A DNA stretch of 64,000 nt from Anomaloglossus baeobatrachus (Eukaryota > Chordata > Amphibia > Anura > Aromobatidae). The notes beneath the pieces were generated by a model. The model had not been told where the DNA came from, searched no databases, and worked only from the letters and a program-made list of their open reading frames with translations. The stretch is taken from contig NC_134358.1 in the NCBI RefSeq assembly GCF_048569485.1, positions 238,291,404 through 238,355,403 of the forward strand, read 5' to 3'. A program made the translations under genes and the position numbers. This document shows, piece after piece, positions 46,443 to 56,765 of the stretch. The first letter of the stretch is position 1. Each line of letters begins with the position of its first letter.

Positions 46443-47089
46443 CCGATCTTTCAACAAAAGGTATGCCTGGATTCAGCATCGTAGTGCCAGTATGGCATTG
46501 CCTTTACTTCATATAGCAAAATCCTGATGGTTGGTTCGCTAAGGATTTTTCAGCAATATTATTGAAATTCATTAATTCCTTATATTGGCTTCTGGACATT
46601 ATTGAAGGAAAAACTAATGTAGCGTGGTTACCGCTTGCTGCATAGTAGATACTACTACACAGTTTAAAACAGCAACAACAAAAACACAATTCTTATGTTT
46701 TTACACAATAAGTGTCCTCTCTATCTCATGGCTGATGATAAGTGGAGTAATGTTCCATCAAAGGTGGATAACTGTCAGAGAACAAGTATCATGTACATGT
46801 CCCGCTTTTTTATTTATAGACCATATGCAGGATACTTGCTGGGCGCCAGATGACATGCAGCAGTGCCTATACATCAGGAGATAAAAAGGTTAGTGGCCAA
46901 ACACTCTCCAACATAACACAAGCATATACATAGTACACACACAGCAAAAGATATAGGCAGGTGTGGAAAAAAATAAAATAAAAATGATGCATAGTGAAAA
47001 GGCATTTAAAAATAAAAAGCTTTAGTGTTTTTTTTTTGTTTTTTTTTTAATCAGTGTAAAAAAAAATATATATCTAGTTTGCTTTCAAA
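46443..47089. other. SYCP2-family intron, nothing recognised
   Basis: Plain sequence; the open frames here have no recognised similarity. Confidence 0.4.
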
Positions 47090-47640
47090 ACAGCATCAAT
47101 TCATTTACCGTAGGTACACTTGGACAATTTGTGAAGAAAGTAGGGAGGTTGTTCCAAACATCTTGGAGAAATACCCACAGATCTTTGTGGATGTAAGCTT
47201 CTGCAAATCCTTCCGTCTCTTTATGAAACACCACACAAATCGGATAAGCTCAGGACTCTGAGGACCTCATATCATCTTTACACTGAAGATAGTTGTATGT
47301 TTTGTTGCTGCAGAGTAAATTTGGAGCCAGCGAGATACTTACCCATCATACAATGCCATCAAGGAGGTATCTGCCTTTACTTCTCAGCATGGAGGACACC
47401 AATAACCCTGACTATATTCCCAACTCCATTTGCTAAAATACAGCCCCAAAATTATAACCAACTTCCACCATGCTTCACTGTTTCCTGCAGACACATTATT
47501 GTATCGTTCTCCACCCCATCGGTAAAAAAAAAACAAAAAAAAAAACAAAAAAAAACAAAAAAAAAAACTGTTCTGCTACAGCCAAATAGTCTCCATTTTG
47601 ACTAATCATTCCAGCAGCTGCTGACATTTTTCTTAATCCC
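47090..47640 (-). pseudogene. Tc1-like transposase relic
   Basis: Read on the minus strand, the region covers part of a Tc1-like catalytic domain: a TCAAAATGGAGACTATTTGG block (SKWRLFG, the first-acid region), MVEVGYNF in place of the usual KHGGGSVMVWG, and near the end FLQDVWNNLPTFF, the segment that in relatives reads LQ..WNNLP..FL. Stops, an A-rich insertion (47521-47568) and missing segments break it; the second-acid region is not recognisable. No TIRs were found, so it is a fragment. Confidence 0.75.
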
Positions 47641-48164
47641 AGTTCATATATGGATGCATAATTAAGTCACTTATTTTTTATTTTTGCTGATTATAACTTT
47701 GACATGAAATAATATCACCATAAAATGCACCAAAAATTGCAGTCTACGCATGGGGCGTTTCAGTAGATAGCTGCAACTAGGTGCCACAGGTTGCTTCCAT
47801 TTCTGAGCTAATAGCACCATAAGACATCTTTCAAATGGGAATTAGAACAGGACCTTTCAGACACCGTAACAATAATGACTGCAGAATAGAAGAAAAATTA
47901 AGCTTTTATTTTGTCTTTTGCAGAGATACTAGCAATGAAAATGTTTGGCCCGTAATTAGTCAACATTTGTTCAGCCCAAGTGGGTGTTATCAGAGATATC
48001 ACTACAGGTGTGTATATCTTCCCCCTGTATGATGCTGACCAATCACGATCAGACAGCAACAGTAAAAAAAAAAAATAAATAAATAAAAAAAAAAAAGCGT
48101 ACCACAGGTTTCTCAGCTTTAGCCCAGTCACACAAAATAAAATACAAAAAAAATTGTGCTTGTG
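47641..48164. other. No recognised feature
   Basis: Intron sequence with an A-rich tract at 48065-48098. Confidence 0.4.
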
Positions 48165-48945
48165 TCGCCTTTCGCCGAGACCCGTAGCGATCTCATTTTT
48201 CAGGATCTGGGGCTCAGTAATGGCTTATTTTTTACATTTTCAGCGGGTGTTTTTAATAATTTTTGAAAAAATGCAAATGTTTTGATCGCCTGCTGTTGCA
48301 TTTTAATTGTTTTTTTCTTGTCAGCACAATATTCAAAAAAAAAAAACACCACTTGAATTTTGTCGTTTGGAATTTTTTTTTTTTTCTCTCACTATGCTCT
48401 TTAACAGACTAATTGATTATTTTTTTTTATATTTTGATTGATCGGATATTTCTGAAACGGCGAAACCAAATGTGTACTTTGTTTTTTTCAGTGGGGTAAA
48501 AAAGTGGGGTGATTTCAAATGTTTTAAATTTTTTTTCAATATTTTACATGCTTTTATTTATTTTCCTAGTTCCCCTAGGGGACTTGTTTACTGCACAGTC
48601 CAATCACTTCTCCTGATCAGAGTGATGCTTCAGCACCACTCTGATCAGGATAACTGCTGTGTTACTGAGTGCCGGCGCTCAGCCGGCATTCACAGGAAAC
48701 ACGTCATGGAATGGGGTCAGATGAGGACTGCCAACCCACTGGCGTCATATGATCCCAAATGGCGCACTTTAAATGGTGCTATAAAAGATTGACAGCGTGA
48801 TTTCTGATCCACCCACGCCTGTTAGCTGATTAGATCAGCAGACATGTGCAGGGTTGACCACAGGCTCGCCGCGGGAGCCAGCGGTAACCGGGGGAAGCGA
48901 CCTAGGACATACATATACGTCCTAGGCCGTGAAAGGGTCCGCTAT
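48165..48945. repeat. TTAACCCC-type repeat with terminal palindrome
   Basis: Matches 6270-6400 and 7260-7780 in block order (GATCTCATTTTTCAGGATCT, TTTTGATCGCCTG, CCCCTAGGGGACTTG, GTTAGCTGATTAGATCAGC). Close to its right end is an imperfect 26-bp palindrome with CCTAGGAC and GTCCTAGG as half-sites (48902-48927), followed by GTGAAAGGGT in place of a full GGGGTTAA end. Confidence 0.6.
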
Positions 48946-49189
48946 GCCCTCCAACTAAGCTGCATTTAATGTGACACCGCTAAACTCAGCTGCACTGCCC
49001 CCTCGCACACTGAATCATGCAGGGGTTTAGACCAAGACCAAAGCTATATCATTACCCCTCACACAATGAGAAATCTGCTCTAAGCTATGATGGGTGAGTT
49101 GTTTTTCCTTTGAGTGTTGCTGCCTGCTTAGGAGCACATGACCCTAGTACAAACCATCTAATAACACAATCTTGGAAAATGAAAACTCA
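48946..49189. other. No recognised feature
   Basis: Plain sequence. Confidence 0.4.
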
Positions 49190-49244
49190 TTAGGGGCCAA
49201 ATACTTTGCTAAAATCGCCACAACAAAGAATGAAATTTAAAATA

Positions 49245-49425
49245 AGTTCTCTCAGTCTTCCCTCATCTCTTAAGAAATAACGTCTGGAACACCATTCTAA
49301 GTCTGAACTGGGTGCAAAAACCCTAAAAAACTTCACTATATAAAGAGAAGGGCTGCACACCAGTGACCGTGCAAGGGGAATAAATTTAAAGCAGCAACTG
49401 CTGTGTGAATACTGGCATGAAAAAT
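49245..49425. repeat. Duplicated segment, copy without TIR element (empty site)
   Basis: GTCTGGAACACCATTCTAAG is followed directly by TCTGAACTGGGTGCAAAAAC and then an AAGGGCTGCAC...GAATACTGGC block. The second copy at 49731-50440 has the same left part, a TIR element after CTAA, and the last block inverted. Confidence 0.9.
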
Positions 49426-49730
49426 ACAAAAGCTATATATGAGAATGAAAATATGACAACGGAATATGCATAACTGCCATGAACATAAGGATAAAGAGAA
49501 ATGTAGCTATTGAATTGATCAATGCAACAGAGACCCAAAACCTCGTCACAGTATTCTCTTACATTGGGGTTCTTAGCTAATGTGTGTCCTCTCGCAGTAA
49601 AAAAAAAAAAAAAAAAAAATTACCGTGTGTGGGAAGCGGAGACCCAGGCTATATATGTATAATGTGGACTGGCAATAGGTGTGGGTGGGGTCGGATTCAC
49701 AAACAGACTACAAAACAATTAAGAAATATT

Positions 49731-50440
49731 GTCTGGAACACCATTCTAAGGCGGGCTTTGCACGTTGCGACATCGCAAGCCGATGCTGCGATGTCGCACG
49801 CATTAGTCCCCGTCGCAGGTACGATATCTTGTGATAGCTGGTGTAGCGAAAATTATCGATACGCCAGCTGCACATGCACTCACCTGCCCTGCGACCGTCG
49901 CTCTGGCCGGTGACCCGCCTCCTTCCTAAGGGGGCGGGTCGTGCAGCGTCCTAGAGACGTCACACGGCATGCGGCCAATAGCGGCGGAGGGGCGGAGATT
50001 AGCAGGATGTAAACATTCCGCCCACCTTCTTCCTTCCATATAGCCGCCGGCGGCAGGTAAGGAGATGTTCCTTGTTCCTGCGGCTTCATACACAGCGATG
50101 TGTGCTGCCGCAGGAACGAGGAACTACAATCGTACCTGTCGCGGCAGCGTAATTATGAAAAGTCGGAGCCTGCACCGATGATACGATAACGACGCTTTTG
50201 CGCTCATTAATCGTATCATCTAGGATTTAAACACAATGATGTCGAAAGGGACGCCGGATGTGCGTCACTTTCGATTTGACCCCACCGACATCACACGTGC
50301 GATGTTGCAACGTGCAAAGCCGCCCTAAGTCTGAACTGGGTGCAAAAACCCTAAAAACTTCAGGCCAGTATTCATACAGCAGTTTCTGCTTTACATTTAT
50401 TCCCTTTGCACAGTCACTTGAGTGCAGCCCTTCCCTCATC
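49731..50440. repeat. Duplicated segment, copy with TIR element and inverted tail
   Basis: Left part matches 49282-49301, right part from 50328 matches 49301-49330, then GCCAGTATTCATACAGCAG...GTGCAGCCCTT (50361-50430) is the reverse complement of 49347-49421. Confidence 0.9.
49750..50325. mobile_element. TIR element (MITE), TAA duplication proven by empty site
   Basis: Ends GGCGGGCTTTGCACGTTGCG and the near complement of GGGCGGCTTTGCACGTTGCA, with TAA at 49747-49749 and 50326-50328. The paralogous sequence at 49282-49330 has a single TAA at this point, which proves the three-base duplication. Interior of 576 bp includes the CTGCGG/CCGCAGGAAC inverted pair also present at 24640-25231. No coding part. 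PIF/Harbinger-like. Confidence 0.93.
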
Positions 50441-50655
50441 TCTTGACGTCTTCTTGGCTGTGACTGCTGCAACAGGCTTATAATAGACTCTACCAATAGC
50501 CCGGCTTTAAAATAAAATTTTAGCTGGCGCATGAGGATTTTAGTGTTGCTTGCAGTGAAATCAAATTCAACAGTTGTGCTATTAATGTTTTTCCTTTCAA
50601 TTTCTTTATCACTAGTTATATTGAATATAATCTGTCACCAGGTTTTTGTTATGCA
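50441..50655. other. Unclassified sequence before the Tc1 relic
   Basis: Has a TATAATCTGTCACCAGGTTTTTG block that looks like the end of another small dispersed repeat; not delimited. Confidence 0.35.
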
Positions 50656-50703
50656 ATTATGATGTAGGGGCTGAACCAGATACAATGGTGAGGAGTATAA
50701 AAA

Positions 50704-51494
50704 AATTATAACCAAGGAATTATCTAGTGATAGGAGTCAATATAAATTTATATGATTGTCGATATTATGGGACCTGCAGAACTCTGAAAGCAGCCATTTA
50801 TTACGCATCGAACGACTAACCCTATTATGGGCGGCTGATGCCACACTGTCTTCTGACCATCATTTATGAAGTTATAAGAGATTTACCTCGGATCATTCCC
50901 CTGATGAACCCCTAGAGAAATATAGGGGGGAAACGCGTCGGGATAGAGTACTGGATGGTCTCGGCAGATAAGTCATTCCCTGCTGGGATGTTACTTCCAT
51001 ATATATATATAATATTCAATTTTTTGGTCTGAGATCTATACAATATCTATAAAAGGCTATAATATACCTATATATGCCTGAACTACTATTTGTGACTATT
51101 TGCACGACTATTTTTCCTTGGTGGTGGGTCTCCCGTGCGTAACTGATTAGTTGCAGGGAGATATTAGGGAGAGACGACGTGGAGCGGGGGGTACCCAATA
51201 ATTTATGGTGCACCTCCGCTGGTAGGTAGGTGAAAGGGAGGGATAGATATCTCATCCCCCAATCTCCTTACTAAAGTTTATTGGAGCAAGAAGTGCAACT
51301 ACTATTGTTGCCTCTACCCTGAGAATAGCAAACAACCAGCACTATTCCCACTAATTGGACCTACCACTTTTCTACACCCACGTAAAACGTATTATTGTAA
51401 TGATTATGTATAAGCATTGTTTTTATACTTATAGCTTTTAACAATTGATTAGAATAAAGTACCTTTTTTAGGAGTTTTTCTTTTTTGGTTTTCT
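50704..51494 (+). mobile_element. Penelope-like end fragment with hammerhead and 15-bp duplication
   Basis: Inserted in the Tc1 relic with TGAGGAGTATAAAAA on both sides (50689-50703 and 51495-51509), a perfect 15-bp duplication. It carries a hammerhead ribozyme at 50895-50944 and ends in an AATAAAGTACC...TTTTTTGG stretch. It has no coding part; like 33224-34304 it represents the LTR-like end of a PLE. Confidence 0.82.
50895..50944 (+). ncRNA. Hammerhead ribozyme (PLE type)
   Basis: Core CTGATGA at 50901-50907; helix II CCCCTA (50909-50914) paired with TAGGGG (50923-50928) across an 8-base loop; core GAA at 50930-50932; short helix III ACGCGT (50933-50938); cleavage triplet GTC with the cut after 50939; helix I TCCC (50897-50900) with GGGA (50940-50943). 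The bases closing helix II towards the core are A and G (50908 and 50929), an unusual pair. All invariant core bases are present. Confidence 0.9.
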
Positions 51495-51815
51495 TGAGGA
51501 GTATAAAAACAAGATTATCTGGCCTATAGTCAAGCATGGTGGTGACAATTTCATGGTTTGGGGCTGAATTAGTACTGCCAGCTGTAGAGAGCTACAATTC
51601 ATTGAAGGGCCCATGAATGTCAACATGTACTGTGATATACTGAAGCGGAGCATGATCCCCTCCCTTCAGACACTGGGCCACAGGGCAAAATGCCAATGTG
51701 ATATCGACACCTGTCTTGCTAAGAAACTGAGGATGAAGGTGCTAGACAGGCCAAGCATGTCTCCAGACAAACCCTACTGCACAATAATAACCTATAAAAG
51801 GATTCAGGAATCATA

Positions 51816-52129
51816 AATTATGATATTGAAACAGTAAATTTTTATTTATATAAAGTGCTCGTGCAAAAATACATTAAAATTTCAAAATTTCATCATACAT
51901 AGGATAACAGTTTTGGAATATAGGGAGGGATGTCAAGCCGCACTATGAGGAGTGGTACAATGCTTGCAGTAACTGCATCTACCCGTATAAAACGACATGT
52001 ATGTCCATCTATAATTAATACTAGTCTATCTTGTGTCTACAGGGATTGACCAAACAGGGCATGATTTAAATAGATATGGTACTAAATAACATGGTTCTAG
52101 TAATGTATAGAGGTATAGGCATTTCACAC
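51816..52129. other. No recognised feature
   Basis: AT-rich intron sequence. Confidence 0.4.
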
Positions 52130-52652
52130 ACTCAGTATATGTGACAGACATGACAGTCTGGAGGCGCCTTGGAGAACATTCTGCTACCTACAACAGCCTA
52201 CAGCATGACCGGGTTGGCAGTGGGACAGTAATGGTGTGGGGGAGGTGTTCCTTTGGAGGGTCGCTAGCCCTCCATGTGCTAGCCAGAATGCCATTAGGTA
52301 CTGAGATTAGTTCCTCAGACCCATTGAAAGACCAGATGCAGTGGGTCCTTCCTGAGTTCCTTCTGATGCATGAAAATGCTAGACCTCATGTGGCTCAAGT
52401 GTGTCACCAGTTCCTGCATGATGAAGGCAATGATTCTATGGACTGGCCTGCCCGTTACCCAAACCGGAATCCAATCGAGCACACCTGCACATCATGTCTC
52501 ATTCCATCCATCAACACCACGTTGCACCCAGACTCTCTAGGAGTTGACAGATTCTTTAATCAAGGTCTGGGAGTAGATCCCTCAGGAGAAAATCCGCTGC
52601 CTCACCAGGACCATGCCCAGGCATTGTAGGTCATACAGTCATGTGGAGGCCA

Positions 52653-52687
<35 letters not shown>

Positions 52688-52946
52688 CCTCATTTCCTTG
52701 TCTTGAGGCATTTCCACTGAAGTTGGATCAGCCTGTAATTTTATTTGCAACTTTGATTTTGAGTATCATTCCAAATTCAGACCTCCATGGGATATTAAAA
52801 ATGATCAATGTAAATTAAAATTATGTTTTATTGTCTCAACGCATTCCACTATGTAAGGAAGAAAGATTTCCAACTGGAATATTTCATTCATTGAGATCTA
52901 GGATGTGGCATTTTACGGTACTGCTCCCTTTATTTTTTTTGAGCAG
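52130..52946 (+). pseudogene. Tc1/mariner-type transposase relic (GAGCAGTA end)
   Basis: A 162-codon open stretch (52141-52629) covers the catalytic core: WRRLGEHSATYN, DRVGSGTVMVWGRCSFGG, FLLMHENARPHVAQVCHQFL and DSMDWPARYPNRNPIEHTC. The second acid, usually D in the MQDNARPH block, is E here; the final E of NPIEH is kept. After NPIEH the similarity fades. The 3' side has a CA run (52653-52684) and ends TTTTTTTTGAGCAG|TA at 52946, a typical TIR end for this type; the left TIR and DNA-binding part are missing. Confidence 0.82.
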
Positions 52947-53513
52947 TATAATATATATATCTCTCTACAGTATCATACACAATTATTGTCAGACGTGCTG
53001 TAAATGTTGCCACTACTATAGCAAAAAGACTATGAAAATGTGAAAAAGACCTTAGGCAATTTCAGTTATTTCATACGTAAACAACATTCCATTATTTTCC
53101 AACGTGTTAGATCCATTTTTGTTGCGTGTAGCGTTTATAAACCCTGTTGTATCTGTTTTACGCACAAGTGGAAATAAAAAAACAAACCACAAACTAAAAT
53201 CATTAACATCTCCAACCCATTAAACAGTGAAATACGGATAGCACAATAGAGTCTGATCTGCCACAAGGAAGAAACTATCAAATGTCTGCACTTAGCGTGA
53301 ACAAACCGCTCTGTACTTGCATTCCCAGGTCTACCAGTGAGTTTTGCTACTGCTCTCGGTGTCTGGAGTTGGCTGCAGTGCTGACATCACATCAATATAA
53401 CCAAAAGCACTGTAGACATTGAGTCAGCAGCAGACCTAATGTGAGAAACCGAAAGCAGCAGGAGAGACTCACCGGTGGATCCTAGGAAGGCATGTACAAC
53501 GCGGTGTTTGTTG
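52947..53513. other. SYCP2-family intron, nothing recognised
   Basis: Plain sequence, no element delimited. Confidence 0.4.
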
Positions 53514-53515
53514 TA

Positions 53516-54357
53516 CAGGGTGGGCCATAAGTTTGGCTATACCCTGATAAAATGGAAGTGGTTGCTGATATCACCTTACCGTTTGTGGCATATTAGTATA
53601 TGGAAGGGGACAAAAATTTGAGGCCGGATGACACCTATGGCGGCCATCTGCAAAGCCGCCATTTTGAATTCAACTTTAATTTTTTTCAATGGGAAGGGTG
53701 TCATGTGACACATCAAACACAGAAACAAGAAAAACAATGGTGTGCTCATTTGTAATGTAGCTTTATTCATTTTCAAGTTGTTGACACGTTTGTGACATGG
53801 AGCAACGACAGTAACCCACTAAAGGATGTGTTCAAAGTGCTGCCCATTATGTTTAATTGTCAACGCAATTCTCTTCTCCCACTCTTGACACAAAGATCAA
53901 TACCGCAGAAGAAATGCTACCACAGGCCTCCTGTATCCGTTGTTTCAGATGTCAACATCCTGGATCTGCGGTATTGCTCTCGGTGTGTCAAGAGTGGGAG
54001 AAGAGAATCGCGTTGACAATTCAACACAATGGGCAGCACATTGAGCACATCCTTTAGTGGGTTACTGTCGTTCCATGTCACAAACGTGTCAATAATGAAT
54101 AGGGCTACGTTAAAAATGAGCACACCATTGTTTTCCTGGTGCAATAATTCTCTAATGTGTCACATGACCCCCCCCTTCCCATTGAAAAAAAATTAAAGTC
54201 AAAATCAAAATGGCGGCTTTGCAGATTGCCACCATGGGAGTCACCCGGCCTCAAAATGTTTTGCCCTTCCCATGTACTAATATGCCACAAACGGCAAGGT
54301 GATATCAGCAACCACTTCCATTTTATCAGGGTGTATCCATACTTGTGGCCCACTCTG
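53516..54357. mobile_element. Palindromic mariner-like MITE, 842 bp, TA duplication
   Basis: Ends CAGGGTGGGCCATAAGTTTG and, read inward from the right, CAGAGTGGGCCACAAGTATG, with TA outside (53514-53515 and 54358-54359). The inverted repeats run to the middle near 53936, so almost the whole unit is one palindrome with arms of about 415 bp. TA duplication and length fit a Tc1/mariner-derived non-autonomous element. The open frames are products of the arms. Confidence 0.9.
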
Positions 54358-54663
54358 TATAATAGAAATACAGGTCACAATTTTCAGATTTGTATTTTTA
54401 ACATTTACAGAAGCATGCATCATTTCCTTTACACTTAAAATACTTGCTACATCAAAAAATACATTTAAGTTTGAGGGTGGAATTTGAAAGAAAAAGGGAA
54501 AAAAAAAAAAAAAAAAGAAGAAGTGGAAAAGTTAGAGGAGGTATGAATATTTTTTCAAGTCACTGTATGCCAAAGCCCTACAAAAGCATGCAATTTATTT
54601 AAGTCTCCAGATGCTTTTAATACACATGATTTTTTTTAAATAATAATATTGTAAAAATCATAC
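54358..54663. other. SYCP2-family intron
   Basis: A-rich tracts and no further feature. Confidence 0.45.
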
Positions 54664-54798
54664 CATTGCTGTGTCATAGAAATCTTCGACAAGTCTTGAA
54701 ATTGTGGATCTAGTGTCGTTCCAAATCTTCAAAAATTCCAGGGTTCTTTCAAGCCACAAGACCATGTAATGGAAAGAGAAGAGAAAAAAAATGACTAC
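54664..54798 (-). CDS. sycp2l: SYCP2-family exon, upstream edge uncertain
   Basis: Ends in phase 0 at a GTATGA donor, in register with the 28-bp exon. It encodes MVLWLERTLEFLKIW, then NDTRSTISRLVEDFYDTAM, the counterpart of MVAWFEKSKDII...MIEDLVDLLL in SYCP2. The acceptor is unclear. A CAG at 54801-54799 would add eleven residues coded by a T-rich run (VVIFFLFSFHY), giving 135 bp in frame; the homology itself begins at the ATG at 54765, preceded by TTCCATTAC with no AG. Either the pyrimidine run is coding, or the junction is altered. Part of the same axis protein; further 5' exons lie beyond the window or were not found. Confidence 0.8.
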
Positions 54799-54923
54799 CT
54801 GTGACATGTGGTAGCCAAGATTTTTAAGTGGTCATTTCTTCATCAGAATTTACAAAAAAAAAAAAAATAAATAAAAAACAAAAAAAAAACAAAAAAAAAA
54901 AAAAACACATGAACAATGTAAGG
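54799..54923. other. SYCP2-family intron, A-rich
   Basis: Long A-rich tract at 54852-54905. Confidence 0.5.
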
Positions 54924-56022
54924 CCCTGTGCGCACTAGAGAAAAGAAATTTCTTGAGAAAATCCTGAGTCTGAAAGATTAACACACCTGCGTTAAAAAAA
55001 ACCGCATGCGTTTTTGGGGCGTTATCTTTTTGCAGGTTGGTCCTTGCGTTTTTTTAATGTTTTAAACAGCAATAAATAATAGACTAGATATTACAGCTCT
55101 ATTTTTTAGGTTTAGGTTTGTGTTCCCCCCCACAGTATTTCGCAAACAGCAGTGACCCTGCGGGACCTTAGATCTCAGTTCTTGCAGGTCACTGCCGGTC
55201 GATGATGCTGGAGAGGCCCTGTGAGGACATTCTGCAGTTCTCGCGAGCGATAATGTGTTCACATTACCGTCCGTGAGAAACGACCTGTTGTGACCCCTGC
55301 AGTTTTCTTCACGGAGCTGCATTGAGCACTCACTCACAGACGCTGCTGGATTAGTGTGGTTTACGCGGGAGCTGTGTGTTTGGGGGGGGGGGGGTGGTTA
55401 ATAAAGTGACAGAGTTGGCTTTTTTGTTATCTTATTTAAAATAAAGGATGTGTGTGTGTGTGTTCGCTCACTTTACTTACAGGTCAATCATGGGGGAGCG
55501 GAGGGGGTCTCAGATGCCTGCCATGATTAACCTAGGACTTAGTGTCAGCCATTAACTCCTTATTACCCCGATTGCCACTGCATCACGGCAATCAGAAAGC
55601 GTCGGTAACACGCCAGGACTGTCGCATAATGGATGCAACATTCTCGGGGCAGCTGCGAGCTGATATTCTTGGCTGTGGGAGAAGTGGTGTGGGGGGGGGG
55701 GGGAAATAACCCTGGCTCTCACCCTCCCCAGCCTGAGAATACCGGGTCGCCGCTGTGTGCTTACCTTGGCTGGACAGTAAAAATATGGCAGAGCCCACGT
55801 TTTTTTTTTTTTTTTTTTTTAATATGCATGTTTGATTTCTGTGTGTGATTACTCTCTGCTCTGCTTCCTCTTCCAGTCATAATGACATCACTTCCCTGCA
55901 AAACGCAGGCAGTGATGATCGCTGTCCCGAAAAATGCAAAATAAAGTGTGAATAACGCAGGAAAACGCAATGAAACTCACAGAATTTGCTGCCTGCGTTA
56001 TTCCCTGATTACATTACAGTTA
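54924..56022. mobile_element. Outer TIR element, left part, with shared core module
   Basis: Begins TAAGGCCCTGTGCGCACTAG, a TIR close to that of 11497-11854. At 55480-55790 it has the core module also seen at 26490, 27300 and 31900 (CATTAACTCCTTATTACCCC, GGCAGCTGCGAGCTGATATT, CAGCCTGAGAATACC). It is interrupted at 56023 by another TIR element and resumes at 62716-62757 with the GAAATAACGCAGCAACCTGC block; its right end is missing. Confidence 0.6.
55480..55790 (+). repeat. Shared core module, copy 4
   Basis: Same order of blocks as the copies in the palindrome arms and at 31900-32190, with a GT run just upstream, as in the palindrome arms. Confidence 0.75.
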
Positions 56023-56274
56023 GGCCCCTTTCACACGTCAGTGATTCTGGTACGTTTGTGCTTTTTTTTAAACGTACCAGAATCACTGACATACGCAGAC
56101 CCATTCTAATGAATGGGTCTGCTCACACGTCAGTGATTTGTCACTGCACGTGTCTCCGTGCAGCGTACCCGCGTGTGCGTGATTGCTGCACGGAGACATG
56201 TCTATTTTTTTCTGGCATCACTGATGTTCCACGGACCACGCAGTGGTGTGGTCCGTGAAACACGTGCCAGAAAA

Positions 56275-56458
56275 GAAGGGAATTTTGTTACTTACCGTAA
56301 ATTCCTTTTCTTCTAGCTCCAATTGGGAGACCCAGACGATTGACGATTGGGTGTATAGCTACTGCCTCCGGAGGCCACACAAAGCATTACACTAAAAAGT
56401 GTAAGGCCCCTCCCCTTCTGGCTATACACCCCCCGTGGGATCACGGCTGCTCAGTTTT
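56275..56458. repeat. DIRS inverted terminal repeat, 3' side of element
   Basis: Starts GAAGGGAATTTTGTTACTTA and continues to GCTGCTCAGTTTT. Shares the stretch from TTGGGAGACCCAGACGATTG inward with the other end. Confidence 0.92.
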
Positions 56459-56598
56459 AGTGCTAAAGCAAGAAGGAGGAAAGCCAATAACTGGTTTAAA
56501 CAAATTCAATCCGAAGTAACATCGGAGAACTGAAACCGTTCAACATGAACAACATGTGTACCCGAAAAAACCAAAAATCCCGAAGGAAACAGGGCGGG

Positions 56599-56700
56599 TG
56601 CTGGGTCTCCCAATTGGAGCTAGAAGAAAAGGAATTTACGGTAAGTAACAAAATTCCCTTCTTCTTCGGCGCTCCATTGGGAGACCCAGACGATTGGGAC
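56599..56700. repeat. DIRS internal complementary region
   Basis: Reads CTGGGTCTCCCAATTGGAGC ... TTCTTCTTCGGCGCTCCATT, the reverse complement of the right end joined to the left end. In DIRS elements this region serves as the template that joins the ends in the circular intermediate. Confidence 0.9.
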
Positions 56701-56765
56701 GTCCAAAAGCAGTCCCTGGGTGGGTAAAGTAATACCTCAAGTTAGAGCTGCAAAACAGCCCTCTC

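Larger units (their letters stand above)
50656..51815 (+). pseudogene. Tc1-like transposase relic, split by a PLE insertion
   Basis: Reads TRYNGEEYK before the PLE and EYKNKIIWPIVKHGGDNFMVWG, LQFIEGPMNVNMYCDILK, MIPSLQTLGHRA, KKLRMKVLDRPSMSPDKPYC after it. These fit the middle and end of a Tc1-like catalytic domain. The second-acid block is changed (CQCDIDTCLAK in place of QHDNDPKHTS), and the SPDLNPIE block is cut at SPDKPYC, so the last acid is lost. A stop lies in the MVWG segment. No TIRs remain. Confidence 0.82.
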
